Counted from the stretch's first letter, positions 16,746 to 28,510 are shown. The stretch: DNA of 64,000 nucleotides from Bacillota bacterium (GCA_030019365.1 JASEFA010000003.1:186001-250000); one strand, 5' to 3'. Notes: generated from the sequence alone by a model not told the origin. Made by a program: numbers and translations.

Positions 16746-17612
16746 GTGACGGGGCCCGCGATCCCGGAGGCGCTGGTGCGGGATTTGCTGAGCGACCAGG
16801 CGGTGCTCGATCGCGTCAAGGTCGAGGACTTGCTCCCCGTGGCCGCCGGTGCTCGCCCGGCCGCGCTGATTGTCCTCCCCGCCGATCTGCCGGACGCCTA
16901 TGCGCTGGGGGGAGCCATCGATGCGCTGGTGAGCCAGCACAGGGCGCGCTGGCAGGTGGCTCTCCGCCCGCAGGCGAAGCTGCGCCGGCAGGCGGATCTG
17001 CTGCGCGAGGCGTACGGGCGGGTGGTCGAGTCGGCTCCCACCTACCGCTTCCTCAGCGAGTGGATCGAACGGTTGGGCCTGAACGCCTGGCAGCTGGAAG
17101 TGCGTCCCACGGTCCGCTACCTGGTGGTGTATCGGGACCCGGTAGCGGTGCCCGTGCTGGCGGAACTGGGCGAGATGCTGGCCGAGCGTCGGAAGCGGAT
17201 GGGAGGCTGGGCGGAAACCGAGCCCCGCTTTGCGGAGTCGTTGGGGAAGGTCCTGGGGTATCCGGCCTGCTGCCTGGACAACTATGTCCGCCATCTGGCG
17301 GACGGAACCCCGTACGAAGACAGCCTGGCCGCTCAACTGGCCGCCGGGGTGGCCCGGGGGGACGAACCCGATGAGAGCGTCTTCTTCGCGTCGGGATTTC
17401 TGCCCTGCGGTCCGCGTTGCGGCGCCGCCCGGGCGATCGGTACGGGTATCGTCGAGACGCTCGCGGCCTGGCTGCCCGAGATGGCGAGCAGGTATCGGCA
17501 GATGTGCCGCGAGAACCTTACCGAGGCAGCCCGCCCCCCCGCGGAGCGGCGGCGCTACGTGGAAGTGCTGGAGCGCACGAGGAGGCTTCTGGGCGGATAT
17601 GACGAAGCGTAG
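16746..17612 (+). CDS. DUF483-like cysteine-motif protein
   Basis: Function unknown. The 288-residue protein has LGYPACCLDNYVRHL near residues 173-187 and FLPCGPRCGAARAIG near 217-231. Paired cysteine motifs of this kind are what I recall for DUF483, and they suggest a metal or Fe-S site, which is inference. GTG start at 16746 follows AGGAGG. The 3' end overlaps the uracil-DNA glycosylase by 14 nt, so the two are probably co-translated. The 118 bases upstream of it hold nothing I can identify. Confidence 0.65.
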   Translation: MTGPAIPEALVRDLLSDQAVLDRVKVEDLLPVAAGARPAALIVLPADLPDAYALGGAIDALVSQHRARWQVALRPQAKLRRQADLLREAYGRVVESAPTYRFLSEWIERLGLNAWQLEVRPTVRYLVVYRDPVAVPVLAELGEMLAERRKRMGGWAETEPRFAESLGKVLGYPACCLDNYVRHLADGTPYEDSLAAQLAAGVARGDEPDESVFFASGFLPCGPRCGAARAIGTGIVETLAAWLPEMASRYRQMCRENLTEAARPPAERRRYVEVLERTRRLLGGYDEA

Positions 17613-18483
17613 CCGGGGCGGGCAGGGGGCGTCCCATGCCCGCCAGCAGACCTTTTCTTTCCTCACGGGACCGGATGTACCCCTCCTCGCGGTTCCTCAA
17701 CCGGACGGGGAAGCGGTGGCAGAGGCCGCTCCCCGGCATGAAGTCGAGGAGCAGCGGGCAGAGGGCGGGGCGGTGTCGCAGGGCGGAGCGAGGGCAGCCC
17801 CTGCGGCGCTATTTGTCGGCGCAGCCAGCACGGCGTCCCCGGTAGGGGAGGCCTGGCCCCTTGACGGGGGAATACTGGCAGAGGGTGATACCTTCCTGAG
17901 GGAGATGGAGGGATCTCCCGACCTGGAGGAACTGGGCCGGGTGGCACGGGGATGTCGGCGTTGCCCGCTGCGGGAGGGGTGCCGCGGCGTGGTGTTCGGT
18001 GAGGGCGATCCCCGGGCGGTCATGATGTTCGTGGGTGAGGGTCCCGGTCAGACCGAAGACGAGATGGGGCGGCCATTCGTGGGTAGGGCCGGCCAGCTGC
18101 TGGACAAATGGATCGGACTCCTGGGGCTCAAGCGCCATCAGGTCTACATCACCAACGTGGTGAAGTGCCGTCCGCCGGGAAACCGGACTCCCCTGACGGA
18201 GGAGATGCGCTCCTGCTGGCCCATCCTCCGCCATCAGCTGCTGCTGATCCGCCCCCGCATCCTGGTGTGCCTGGGTTCTCCGGCCCTGCAGGCCCTGGTT
18301 CACCCCTCCGCTCGCATCACCCGGCTGCGGGGGAACTGGCTGGAGCGGGGGAGCATGCGTATCATGGGTACTTTCCATCCGGCCGCGGTGTTGCGGGATC
18401 CCACCAAGGAGCGGCCGGTGCACGAAGACCTGCGCCGCCTGAGGGACGAGTACCTGCGCGTTGCCCCCCGAGGGGGTGGCTGA
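17599..18483 (+). CDS. Family 4 uracil-DNA glycosylase
   Basis: Removes uracil from DNA. It is an Fe-S protein of the thermophile/Bacillota type. The catalytic core occupies roughly residues 103-294: GCRRCPLREGC, VGEGPGQTEDEMGRPFVGRA (motif 1 region), and CRPPGNRTPLTEEMRSC, which with the first CxxC would supply four cluster cysteines. MGTFHPAAVLRDP is the late active-site motif. From ATG 17599 there is an extra N-terminal stretch of about 95 low-complexity residues. The in-frame ATG at 17905 would give a normal-size enzyme but has a poorly spaced ribosome site, so the start is uncertain. Confidence 0.92.
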   Translation: MTKRSRGGQGASHARQQTFSFLTGPDVPLLAVPQPDGEAVAEAAPRHEVEEQRAEGGAVSQGGARAAPAALFVGAASTASPVGEAWPLDGGILAEGDTFLREMEGSPDLEELGRVARGCRRCPLREGCRGVVFGEGDPRAVMMFVGEGPGQTEDEMGRPFVGRAGQLLDKWIGLLGLKRHQVYITNVVKCRPPGNRTPLTEEMRSCWPILRHQLLLIRPRILVCLGSPALQALVHPSARITRLRGNWLERGSMRIMGTFHPAAVLRDPTKERPVHEDLRRLRDEYLRVAPRGGG

Positions 18484-18484
18484 C

Positions 18485-19027
18485 ATGCCACCCCATCTCC
18501 ATGAGCAACCGGTAGCCCGCCGGATGCAGGTTCTCAGCCGGTCGCCCGCCCAGACCCGCGAGTTGGGTGCCCGCCTGGGGGGCATGATGCAGAGGGGCGA
18601 CGTGGTGGCCCTGGTGGGGCCGCTGGGCGCGGGCAAGACCACCCTGGTGCAGGGCATGGCCGAGGGGCTGGGCTTTGCCGGTCGCGTGCGCAGCCCTTCC
18701 TTTACCCTGGTCAACGAGTACCCCACCCCGCGGGGAAACCTGTATCACCTGGATCTGTTCCGGCTGGACTCCGCCCGGGAGGCGGAAGAGGCCGGGTTGG
18801 ACGAGTTCCTCCCGGGTGACGGCATGGCCGTGGTGGAGTGGGCGGAAAGGGCGGCAGCAGGGCTGCCGCCCGAGCACCTGGAGATATCACTGGAGATGGG
18901 GTCGCAGGAAGAAGAGCGCGTGCTGCTCCTCACGGCCTGCGGGACCAGGTATCATCTCCTGCTGGATGCCTTCGCCGGTGCCGGTGAGCCGGGGCGTCGG
19001 CGGGACGGAGGGCGGGGGCGGTGCTGA
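18485..19027 (+). CDS. tsaE: tRNA t6A biosynthesis ATPase TsaE
   Basis: Supports t6A37 formation on ANN-decoding tRNAs together with TsaB and TsaD. The 180-residue protein has the P-loop LVGPLGAGKTTLVQGMAEGL near 38-57, followed by RSPSFTLVNEY, the typical TsaE switch-I region, then LYHLDLFRLDSAREAEEAG and the Walker B-like GMAVVEWAER. ATG 18485 begins just after the UDG stop. The end overlaps tsaB by 7 nt. The C-terminal 20 residues are Arg/Gly-rich and not part of the family core. Confidence 0.96.
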   Translation: MPPHLHEQPVARRMQVLSRSPAQTRELGARLGGMMQRGDVVALVGPLGAGKTTLVQGMAEGLGFAGRVRSPSFTLVNEYPTPRGNLYHLDLFRLDSAREAEEAGLDEFLPGDGMAVVEWAERAAAGLPPEHLEISLEMGSQEEERVLLLTACGTRYHLLLDAFAGAGEPGRRRDGGRGRC

Positions 19028-19758
19028 TCCTGGGCCTGGAGACCGCCACCCGCTTCACCTCGGTGGCGCTGTTGAGCGGGGATGATGTGCTGGCAGAGCA
19101 CACCTATTGCGGTCCCCTGCGACCGTCCCAGGTGCTCATGCCCCTGGTGGACAGGCTGTTCCACGAGACCGGCCTTGAGCGGAGCCAGCTGGAGGCGGTG
19201 GCGGCAGGGGCCGGCCCCGGTTCCTTCACCGGTTTGCGCCTGGGGCTGGCCACCGCGCAGGCGCTGGCCTATGCCCTGGGAGTCCCGGCGGTGGGGGTCA
19301 GCACCCTGGAGGCCATGGCTTTCCCCTGGCTGGGCACGGGGTGCCTGGTGGTACCGGTGCTGGACGCCCAGCGCGGGCGGGTATACGCCGCCGGCTATCC
19401 CCGGGAGCCCGCGGGCTTTGTTCCCCGTACTGTGGAATGGGAGACCCTGCTGCACCACCTGGCCTCCGGGCCCGGTACGGAGTCGGCGGAGAATGAGGTG
19501 GGCCGGGTGATCCTGGTGGGGGAGTGGGCCTGGGCCCACAGGCAGGAGGTGCCTTCCCGGGCAGGTGAGGTTGCCCTGGTGCTGGAGCCTCAACTGGGAT
19601 ACCCCCGGGCGACGGTGGTGGCGCGGCTGGGCCGGGCGTCCCTGGAAGCGGGTGCGGCCGGTGACCCCTTCGCCCTGCGAGCGGTCTACCTGCGCAGATC
19701 GGAGGCCGAGGAGCTGTGGGAAAAGAGACAGTGCGGGACGTCGACCAGGTGTATATAG
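19021..19758 (+). CDS. tsaB: tRNA t6A biosynthesis protein TsaB
   Basis: An ASKHA-fold scaffold that pairs with TsaD in the t6A complex. The 245-residue protein begins MLILGLETATRFTSVALL and has the diagnostic GAGPGSFTGLRLGLATAQAL near residues 63-82. Start is GTG 19021, overlapping tsaE. A long overlap (43 nt) with the next gene, rimI, continues the tight packing. A loop after residue 150 is slightly expanded relative to compact TsaB proteins. Confidence 0.95.
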   Translation: MLILGLETATRFTSVALLSGDDVLAEHTYCGPLRPSQVLMPLVDRLFHETGLERSQLEAVAAGAGPGSFTGLRLGLATAQALAYALGVPAVGVSTLEAMAFPWLGTGCLVVPVLDAQRGRVYAAGYPREPAGFVPRTVEWETLLHHLASGPGTESAENEVGRVILVGEWAWAHRQEVPSRAGEVALVLEPQLGYPRATVVARLGRASLEAGAAGDPFALRAVYLRRSEAEELWEKRQCGTSTRCI

Positions 19759-20204
19759 ACCAGATGACACTGGCCGACCTGGACGGCGTGCTGGCGGTGG
19801 AGGAACTATCGTACCGTACCCCCTGGTCGCGGCGGGCTTTTCTGAGCGAGCTGACCGAGAACATCCACGCCCAGTACATCGTGGCGCGCCTGGGCCAGGA
19901 GGTGGTGGGGTACGCGGGCATGTGGGTGATCCTCGACGAAGGCCACGTGACGAACATCGCCGTCCACCCGGACTGGCGGCGCCGGGGACTGGGCGAACGC
20001 CTCCTGCGCGAACTCATATCCCGCGCCCGGGCGCACGGGGCCACCCGCATGACCCTGGAGGTGCGCAAGTCCAACCTGGCGGCGCAGCGGCTGTACACCG
20101 GCCTGGGCTTCGCCCCCCGCGGCATCCGCAAGGGCTATTACTCCGATACCGGGGAAGACGCCATCATAATGTGGCTCGAAGACCTTTGGGACGAAAAGTA
20201 TTGA
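19716..20204 (+). CDS. rimI: Ribosomal-protein-alanine N-acetyltransferase-like GNAT enzyme
   Basis: A GNAT fold acetyltransferase. RimI acetylates the N-terminal alanine of ribosomal protein S18, and in this gene order the assignment is standard. The 162-residue protein has EELSYRTPWSRRAFLSEL, GMWVILDEGHVTNIAVHPDW, the acetyl-CoA loop RRRGLGERLLREL, and the C-terminal NLAAQRLYTGLGFAPRGIRK. Start is GTG 19716 or GTG 19731. Sits between tsaB and tsaD, as in many Bacillota. Confidence 0.92.
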   Translation: MGKETVRDVDQVYIDQMTLADLDGVLAVEELSYRTPWSRRAFLSELTENIHAQYIVARLGQEVVGYAGMWVILDEGHVTNIAVHPDWRRRGLGERLLRELISRARAHGATRMTLEVRKSNLAAQRLYTGLGFAPRGIRKGYYSDTGEDAIIMWLEDLWDEKY

Positions 20205-20280
20205 GCGACAAGGGCGCCTGGTGCGGGTGCCCGGAGGCGCGGGGGAGCCGGTGGCGCGGCAGAGCTGGCGGGTGGGTGCC

Positions 20281-21285
20281 ATGAGGGTACTGGGTGTGGA
20301 GACGTCGTGCGATGAGACCGCCTGCGCGGTGGTGGAAGACGGGCGGCACCTGCTGGGGAACGTGGTGGCCTCGCAGGTGAGGCTGCACCAGCGTTTCGGC
20401 GGGGTCGTGCCCGAGATCGCGTCGCGTCGCCACCTGGAAGCGCTCCTGCCCGTGCTCGACCAGGCGCTGGCGGAGGCGGGCGTATCCTTGCGAGGCATCG
20501 AAGCTGTGGCGGTCACCCCGGGGCCGGGGCTGGTAGGGGCCCTGCTGGTGGGGCTGGCAGCGGCCAAGGCCATCGCCTGGGCCCTGGACGTCCCCCTGGT
20601 GCCCGTGCACCACCTGGAGGCTCACGTCTACGCGGCGTTCGTGGAGTACCCTCACCTGGAGCCGCCCCTGCTGGCCCTGGTGGTGTCGGGTGGGCACACG
20701 GACTTCCTGTGGATGCCCTCGCACGGGCGCATGGAGCTGAAGGGCAGGTCGCTGGACGACGCCGCCGGGGAGGCGTTCGACAAGGTGGGCAGGTTGCTCG
20801 GCCTGCCGTACCCGGGCGGGCCCCACGTGGAGGCCCTGGCGCGCGACGGGCAGCCCACCATCCCTTTCCCGCGGGCCTGGCTGGAGGGGGCGCTGGACTT
20901 CAGCTTCAGCGGCCTGAAGACCGCGGTGGCGGCATACCTGCGTCGGCACGAGGGCGGGTACCGGGCCGCGGATGTGGCGGCCAGCTTCCAGGCCGCGGTG
21001 GCGGAAGTGCTGGCCGAGAAGGCGGCCCGTGCCTGTTCCGCTTTGGGGGCCACGCGGTTGGTGCTGGCGGGCGGGGTGGCGGCCAACCGGGCCGTACGAG
21101 AGGCGGTGCGCTCGCGCTGCGGGAAGGCGGGAGTTGAGCTGTACGTGCCCCGGCCGACCCTGTGTACGGACAACGCGGCCATGGTGGCCGCCGCCGGCTA
21201 TTTCGCCTGGCGGGAGGGTCGACGGGCGGGGATGGACCTCAACGCCAGCCCGGGCCTCACGCTGGAGGCGGTGGGGCTGGGTTGA
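20281..21285 (+). CDS. tsaD: tRNA N6-adenosine threonylcarbamoyltransferase TsaD
   Basis: The catalytic subunit that transfers the threonylcarbamoyl group to A37. The 334-residue ASKHA protein begins MRVLGVETSCDETACAVVED. It has the metal-binding VPVHHLEAHVYAAF near 108-121, VSGGHTDFLW, and FSFSGLKTAVAAYLRR. The 3' region LVLAGGVAANRAVREAV contains the last nucleotide motif. I choose ATG 20281 because it gives the canonical N-terminus; a GTG at 20221 would add 20 residues without family support. Confidence 0.97.
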   Translation: MRVLGVETSCDETACAVVEDGRHLLGNVVASQVRLHQRFGGVVPEIASRRHLEALLPVLDQALAEAGVSLRGIEAVAVTPGPGLVGALLVGLAAAKAIAWALDVPLVPVHHLEAHVYAAFVEYPHLEPPLLALVVSGGHTDFLWMPSHGRMELKGRSLDDAAGEAFDKVGRLLGLPYPGGPHVEALARDGQPTIPFPRAWLEGALDFSFSGLKTAVAAYLRRHEGGYRAADVAASFQAAVAEVLAEKAARACSALGATRLVLAGGVAANRAVREAVRSRCGKAGVELYVPRPTLCTDNAAMVAAAGYFAWREGRRAGMDLNASPGLTLEAVGLG

Positions 21286-21329
21286 GCGGCCGGCGGTTGC
21301 AGGTACATCCCGGCGGTGCGGCAAATCCT

Positions 21330-21872
21330 ATGGCGGGGTGGACCCGCCTGGTCAACCCCTGGCGGGCCACCCTGAATTTCGTGGTGCTCTACATATGCCG
21401 GTTCGTCCCGTGGGTGGGGGTGAAGAGGCTCCTGTACCGTTGCCTGGGGATGAAGGTGGGCCGGGACGTGGCCGTGGGTCTGGGGGCTATGTTCGATATC
21501 TTCTTCCCCCACCTCATCACCCTGGGGGACAACTGCGTGATCGGGTACAACGCCACCATCCTGGCCCACGAGTTCCTGGTGCGGGAGTGGCGGACCGGCC
21601 CGGTGGAGGTGGGGCGGGACGTGCTCATAGGGGCCAATGCCACGGTGCTGCCCGGCGTGCGCATCGGGGATGGGGCCGTGGTGGGGGCGGGGGCGGTGGT
21701 GACGCGGGACGTGCCGCCGGGGGCCTTCGTGGCCGGGGTCCCGGCGCGGGTGGTCCCGCGCCCGGAGCAGGGGGCGGCCGAATCCGGTGGTGCTGAGAAG
21801 GGGAGGGGTGGGTTTGGAGGTCAGGGAGTTCCTGGAGAAGGTGACGGCGGCTTCGGGGGTCTCGGGGTTTGA
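21330..21872 (+). CDS. Left-handed beta-helix acyltransferase (hexapeptide repeat)
   Basis: An O-acetyl/acyltransferase-like protein of the LbH family; the acceptor is unknown. The recognised part (residues 1-150 from ATG 21330) has a hydrophobic N-terminus and hexapeptide-repeat strands: VAVGLGAMFDIFFPHLITLG, GDNCVIGYNATILAHEF, and VLIGANATVLPGVRIGDGAVVGAGA ending in VPARVV. The final 30 residues are Gly-rich and run about 60 nt into the next gene. A TTG at 21282 overlapping the tsaD stop is an alternative start with a better-placed GGAGG. Confidence 0.8.
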   Translation: MAGWTRLVNPWRATLNFVVLYICRFVPWVGVKRLLYRCLGMKVGRDVAVGLGAMFDIFFPHLITLGDNCVIGYNATILAHEFLVREWRTGPVEVGRDVLIGANATVLPGVRIGDGAVVGAGAVVTRDVPPGAFVAGVPARVVPRPEQGAAESGGAEKGRGGFGGQGVPGEGDGGFGGLGV

Positions 21873-22884
21873 AGGCACCGTGGCCTCCCTCATCCGGGAG
21901 GCGTGGGCGCCCCTGGTGGACGAGATCCGCACCGACACCATGGGGAGCCTGATCGCCCGGCGTGCCGGCCGGGCCGACGGTCGCCTGGCGCTTGGGGTGC
22001 TGCGGGTGATGATGGCCGCCCATATGGACGAGATCGGCCTCATGGTGAGCAGGATCGAAGAGGGGGGTTTCCTGCGTTTTACCACTGTAGGCGGGTTCGA
22101 CCGCCGCGTGCTGCCCGCCCAGGAGGTGCTGGTGCACGGGCGCCAGGACCTGCCCGGGGTGATAGGGGTCAAGCCGCCCCACCTTCTGCCGCGGGAAGAG
22201 GCGGAGAAGCCGTACAAGATGGAGGACATGTACATCGACGTGGGCCTCGATGAGGCGCGCGTGCGGGACCTGGTGCGGGTGGGGGATCCCATCACCGTGG
22301 GGTACGGGTGCCGCTCCCTGCAGGGGGAGCTAACTGCGGGCAAGGGGTTGGACGACCGGGCCGGGGTGGCCACCCTGCACGCCTGCCTGCAGGAACTGGC
22401 CCGCCTGCAGCATCCTCATGACGTGTTCCTGGTGGCCACCGCGCAGGAAGAGGTGGGACTGAAGGGTGCTGTCACCTCCGCGTACGAAGTTGCTCCCGAC
22501 GTGGGGGTGGCGGTGGACGTGGAGTTCGCCGAGCAGCCCGGCCTGCCCGAGGACCTGACCGTGGAACTGGACAAGGGTCCCATGATCGCGGTGGGGCCGA
22601 ACATCCACCCTTACGTGTTCTCGGTGCTGGAGAAGGTGGCCAAGGAAGAGGGGATCCCCCATCAGGTGCGGGTGGTGCCCGGACCGTCCGGCACCGACGC
22701 CTGGGCCATCCAGGTCACCAGGGAGGGCATCCCCACCGGCCTGGTCGGCATCCCGCTGCGCTACATGCACACCAGCGTGGAGGTGGCGTCGGTGGCCGAT
22801 ATCAAGCGGGCGGGGCGGCTCCTGGCCCGCTTCGTGATGGCCCTCGACGCGCAGGCGCTGGCCGGCTGGAGGTGGGAAGCATGA
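21808..22884 (+). CDS. M42-family aminopeptidase, tandem copy 1
   Basis: A cytosolic co-catalytic metallo-aminopeptidase of the TET/FrvX group. About 358 residues from GTG 21808 (TTG 21814 is equally plausible given the AGGGGAGGGG site). Metal-ligand motifs are visible: MMAAHMDEIG (His-x-Asp), GKGLDDRAG, TAQEEVGLKG with the catalytic Glu pair, AVDVEF, and a late RYMHTSVE with a ligand His. It is the first of three consecutive M42 genes joined by ATGA overlaps. Confidence 0.92.
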   Translation: MGLEVREFLEKVTAASGVSGFEGTVASLIREAWAPLVDEIRTDTMGSLIARRAGRADGRLALGVLRVMMAAHMDEIGLMVSRIEEGGFLRFTTVGGFDRRVLPAQEVLVHGRQDLPGVIGVKPPHLLPREEAEKPYKMEDMYIDVGLDEARVRDLVRVGDPITVGYGCRSLQGELTAGKGLDDRAGVATLHACLQELARLQHPHDVFLVATAQEEVGLKGAVTSAYEVAPDVGVAVDVEFAEQPGLPEDLTVELDKGPMIAVGPNIHPYVFSVLEKVAKEEGIPHQVRVVPGPSGTDAWAIQVTREGIPTGLVGIPLRYMHTSVEVASVADIKRAGRLLARFVMALDAQALAGWRWEA

Positions 22885-23993
22885 CCGCTTACGCCGAAGA
22901 CGCCGGACGAAAAATCGCTCCCGGGCGCGAGGCAGAGGGCGCGAGTGCGTACGGCCAGGAGGCGGAGTTCCTGGGGCAGTTGAGCGAGGCCGCGGGCATC
23001 TCCGGCTGGGAGGCACAGGTGCGGGAGATCATCCGCAGCCACCTGGAGAAGATGGGGGTGGGCTACCGCAGCGACCACCTGGGCAACATCATCGCTTACC
23101 GGGGGCCCGACGACGAGCGCTCCGGCCTGCGGGTGATGCTGGCCGCCCACATGGACGAGGTGGGGCTGGTGGTCTCTGCCATAGACAAGTCAGGGCTGCT
23201 CCGCTTCCGCAAGGTGGGGGGCATCGACGACCGGGTGCTGGTCTCCAAGAGTGTGCTGGTGGGAAAGAACCGCGTGCCCGGCGTCATCGGCGCCAAGCCC
23301 ATCCACCTGCAGCAGCCCAAGGAGCAGGAGAACCCCTTCCGCGCGGAGGAGCTGTTCGTGGACATCGGTACCAGGAGCAAGGAGGAGGCCGAGAAGGCGG
23401 TGAAGGTGGGCGACCCCATGGTGTTCGCCACCCGCCTCACCCGCCTGGGGGAGAAGCGGGCGCGGGGGAAGGCGTTCGATGACCGGGCCGGGTGCCTGGT
23501 GCTGCTGGGGGCTCTACGGGAGAATTACCGCATCCCCGTGTACGGTGTGTTCACCGTTCAGGAAGAGGTAGGGTTGCGGGGGGCGCAGGCGGCCGCCTAC
23601 GCCATCGAACCGGGCCTGGGTCTGGCCCTGGAGGGCACGGTGTGCTCGGACACCCCCGGCTCGGAGGAGCACCTGCAGGGCACGAGGCTCGGCGCCGGGC
23701 CAGCCATCTCGGTGATGGACGCCGCCACCATCCACAACCGGCGGGTGATCGAGCGCCTGGTGGAGGTGGCCCAGAAGGCCGGTATCCCCCATCAACTGCG
23801 CCGCACCACCTCGGGCGGCAACGACGCCGGGCGCATCCACCTGGCCCGGGCCGGGGCGGCGGCCGGCGGGCTGTCGGTACCCTGCCGCTACATCCATTCG
23901 CCTGCTTCGGTGCTGGACCTGGAGGACCTGGTGAACACGCGCCGGTTGCTGGTGGAATTCCTGCACAGCCTGGAGGAGGGGTGGACGCCATGA
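22881..23993 (+). CDS. M42-family aminopeptidase, tandem copy 2
   Basis: Second of the tandem metallo-aminopeptidases, with 370 residues from ATG 22881, which overlaps the previous stop by 4 nt and follows GGAGGTGGG. It has MLAAHMDEVG, GKAFDDRAGC, FTVQEEVGLRGAQAAAY and the C-terminal RYIHSPASVL. Where copies 1 and 3 have an AVDV metal-ligand segment, this one has LALEGTVCSDTPG, with Glu in place of the Asp. The first 25 residues are an extra, poorly conserved stretch. Confidence 0.93.
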   Translation: MTAYAEDAGRKIAPGREAEGASAYGQEAEFLGQLSEAAGISGWEAQVREIIRSHLEKMGVGYRSDHLGNIIAYRGPDDERSGLRVMLAAHMDEVGLVVSAIDKSGLLRFRKVGGIDDRVLVSKSVLVGKNRVPGVIGAKPIHLQQPKEQENPFRAEELFVDIGTRSKEEAEKAVKVGDPMVFATRLTRLGEKRARGKAFDDRAGCLVLLGALRENYRIPVYGVFTVQEEVGLRGAQAAAYAIEPGLGLALEGTVCSDTPGSEEHLQGTRLGAGPAISVMDAATIHNRRVIERLVEVAQKAGIPHQLRRTTSGGNDAGRIHLARAGAAAGGLSVPCRYIHSPASVLDLEDLVNTRRLLVEFLHSLEEGWTP

Positions 23994-25081
23994 AAGAGGA
24001 GACGCGCGAACTGATCCGGAGCCTGACGGAGGCCTTCGGGCCCTCCGGTCAGGAAGAGCAGGTGCGGGAGCTGATCACCTCGCTGGTGCGCCCGCACGTG
24101 GACGGGGTGCGCACCGACGCCCTGGGCAACCTCATCTGCACGCGCGGACCGCGGAGGGCAGGCACCGCAGGCGGGCCGCCTGGCACCGCACGCGCGGGCA
24201 CGGGCACTGCCACCGCAGCGTCGGGCACCGCGGGGGCCGGCGGGGTTAAGAAGGTGATGCTGGCCGCCCACATGGACGAGATCGGCATCATGATCACCCA
24301 CATAGACGACAAGGGATTCCTGCGCTTCGGGGCCATCGGCGGTGTCAGCCCCCACCGGTGCCTGGGCCAGCGGGTGGTGGTCGGCAATGGCACCTTGGGG
24401 GTGTTTGGCCACGAGAAGCTGGACGACCCCAAGGACCTGAAGTTCGAGAAGATGTTCGTGGATATCGGTGCCTCTTCCCGCGAGGAGGCGGGCGAGAAGG
24501 TCAGGATCGGCGATGCCGCCGCCTTTACCCGGCCGCTGCAGAGGGCCGGCAACCGGCTGGTGGCCAAGGCCATGGACGACCGCATCGGATGCGCCGTGCT
24601 GGTGGAGGTGGCGCGGCGGCTGGGGGCCTCGCCCCATGAGGTGCACTTCGTCTTCACCGTGCAGGAGGAGGTGGGACTGCGGGGCGCCCGCACCGCCGCC
24701 TTCGGCCTCGCCCCCGACGCGGCCATCGCCGTGGACGTCACCACCACGGGCGATACCCCCAAGGCGGAGACCATGGAGGTGAGCCTGGGTAAGGGGGCTG
24801 CCATCAAGGTGAAGGACGCCAGCCTGATCTGTCACCCCGGCCTGCGCCGGTCCCTGGAGGACACCGCCCGCGCCCACGGGATACCGTACCAGCTGGAAAT
24901 CCTGGAGCGGGGCGGCACCGATGCCGGGGCCATGCAGCTCGCCCGGGAGGGTGTCCCGGCCGGGGTGGTATCGGTGCCCTGCCGCTACGTGCACACGCCC
25001 TCGGAGATGGTGGACGAGGGAGATGTGGAAGCGTGCATCGAGCTGCTCGCGAAAGCCCTGGAGGGACCCCTTGAGTGGTAG
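23990..25081 (+). CDS. M42-family aminopeptidase, tandem copy 3
   Basis: Third tandem copy, with 363 residues from ATG 23990, which overlaps the previous stop by 4 nt. Conserved motifs: MLAAHMDEIGIM, AKAMDDRIGC, FTVQEEVGLRGARTAAF, AVDVTTTGDTP and RYVHTPSEM. Between the first strand region (ALGNLICTRGP) and MLAAHMDE there is an insert of about 30 residues made almost only of Gly, Ala, Thr and Pro (24154-24246), absent from copies 1 and 2. It lies before the metal site in what should be a surface loop. Confidence 0.93.
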   Translation: MKEETRELIRSLTEAFGPSGQEEQVRELITSLVRPHVDGVRTDALGNLICTRGPRRAGTAGGPPGTARAGTGTATAASGTAGAGGVKKVMLAAHMDEIGIMITHIDDKGFLRFGAIGGVSPHRCLGQRVVVGNGTLGVFGHEKLDDPKDLKFEKMFVDIGASSREEAGEKVRIGDAAAFTRPLQRAGNRLVAKAMDDRIGCAVLVEVARRLGASPHEVHFVFTVQEEVGLRGARTAAFGLAPDAAIAVDVTTTGDTPKAETMEVSLGKGAAIKVKDASLICHPGLRRSLEDTARAHGIPYQLEILERGGTDAGAMQLAREGVPAGVVSVPCRYVHTPSEMVDEGDVEACIELLAKALEGPLEW

Positions 25082-25683
25082 ACCTTCCCATCCTGGTAGT
25101 CTCTGACCGGCGCCTTTTCCCAGGAGATCCCGAGGGAATGGTGCGGGCGTTGTGCGCCTGCCTGCGGGGCGGGGCGCGGGGCGTCGAGGTGGGCGATAGC
25201 GACCTGGCCGGTCACGACCTGCTGGCCCTCGCCCTGCGGCTGCGGGAGCCCACCCGGCAGGCCGGGGGGCTGCTCCTGGTGGCGGAGCGCGCCGACGTGG
25301 CCCTGGCGGCGGAGGCGGACGGCGTTCACCTGGGGTGCGGTGCCCTGCCTGCCCCCGCCGTCAGGAAACTGGCGCGCCGCCTGAACTCGTCTTTCCTGAT
25401 CGGACGGAGCGTGACCACCGTGGAGGAGGCCGCCCTGGGGCAACTGGAAGACGCCGACTTCCTGGTCTTCACACCGGTGTGGCCGGAACCGGGGCTGGAC
25501 GCGCTGCGGGCGGTGGCGGCGTCGGTGCGCCGCCCAGTCCTGGCCGGTGGGGGGCTGACACCCGAGCAGCTCCCCGCCCTGCGCGAGGTCGGGGTGGCGG
25601 GGCTGGTCCTGGGCCGGGAGGTGCTGGAGGCGTCCGATCCCGAGCGGGAGACCGCCCGCTTCCTGGCCGCCTGGCAGGCCTGA
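25075..25683 (+). CDS. Thiamine-phosphate synthase / TenI-like protein
   Basis: A TIM-barrel protein of the ThiE/TenI superfamily. The 202-residue protein has ILVVSDRRLFPGDP, AEADGVHLGCGALP, FLIGRSVTTVEEAA, FLVFTPVWPE and VLAGGGLTPEQLPAL. These match the ThiE fold, but several ThiE substrate residues are not evident and there are no other thiamine genes here. It may be a TenI-type aminopyrimidine/thiazole tautomerase rather than the synthase. GTG start overlaps the upstream stop by 7 nt. Confidence 0.75.
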   Translation: MVDLPILVVSDRRLFPGDPEGMVRALCACLRGGARGVEVGDSDLAGHDLLALALRLREPTRQAGGLLLVAERADVALAAEADGVHLGCGALPAPAVRKLARRLNSSFLIGRSVTTVEEAALGQLEDADFLVFTPVWPEPGLDALRAVAASVRRPVLAGGGLTPEQLPALREVGVAGLVLGREVLEASDPERETARFLAAWQA

Positions 25684-25698
25684 CTCAATGGCGGTGCT

Positions 25699-28510
<2,812 letters not shown>

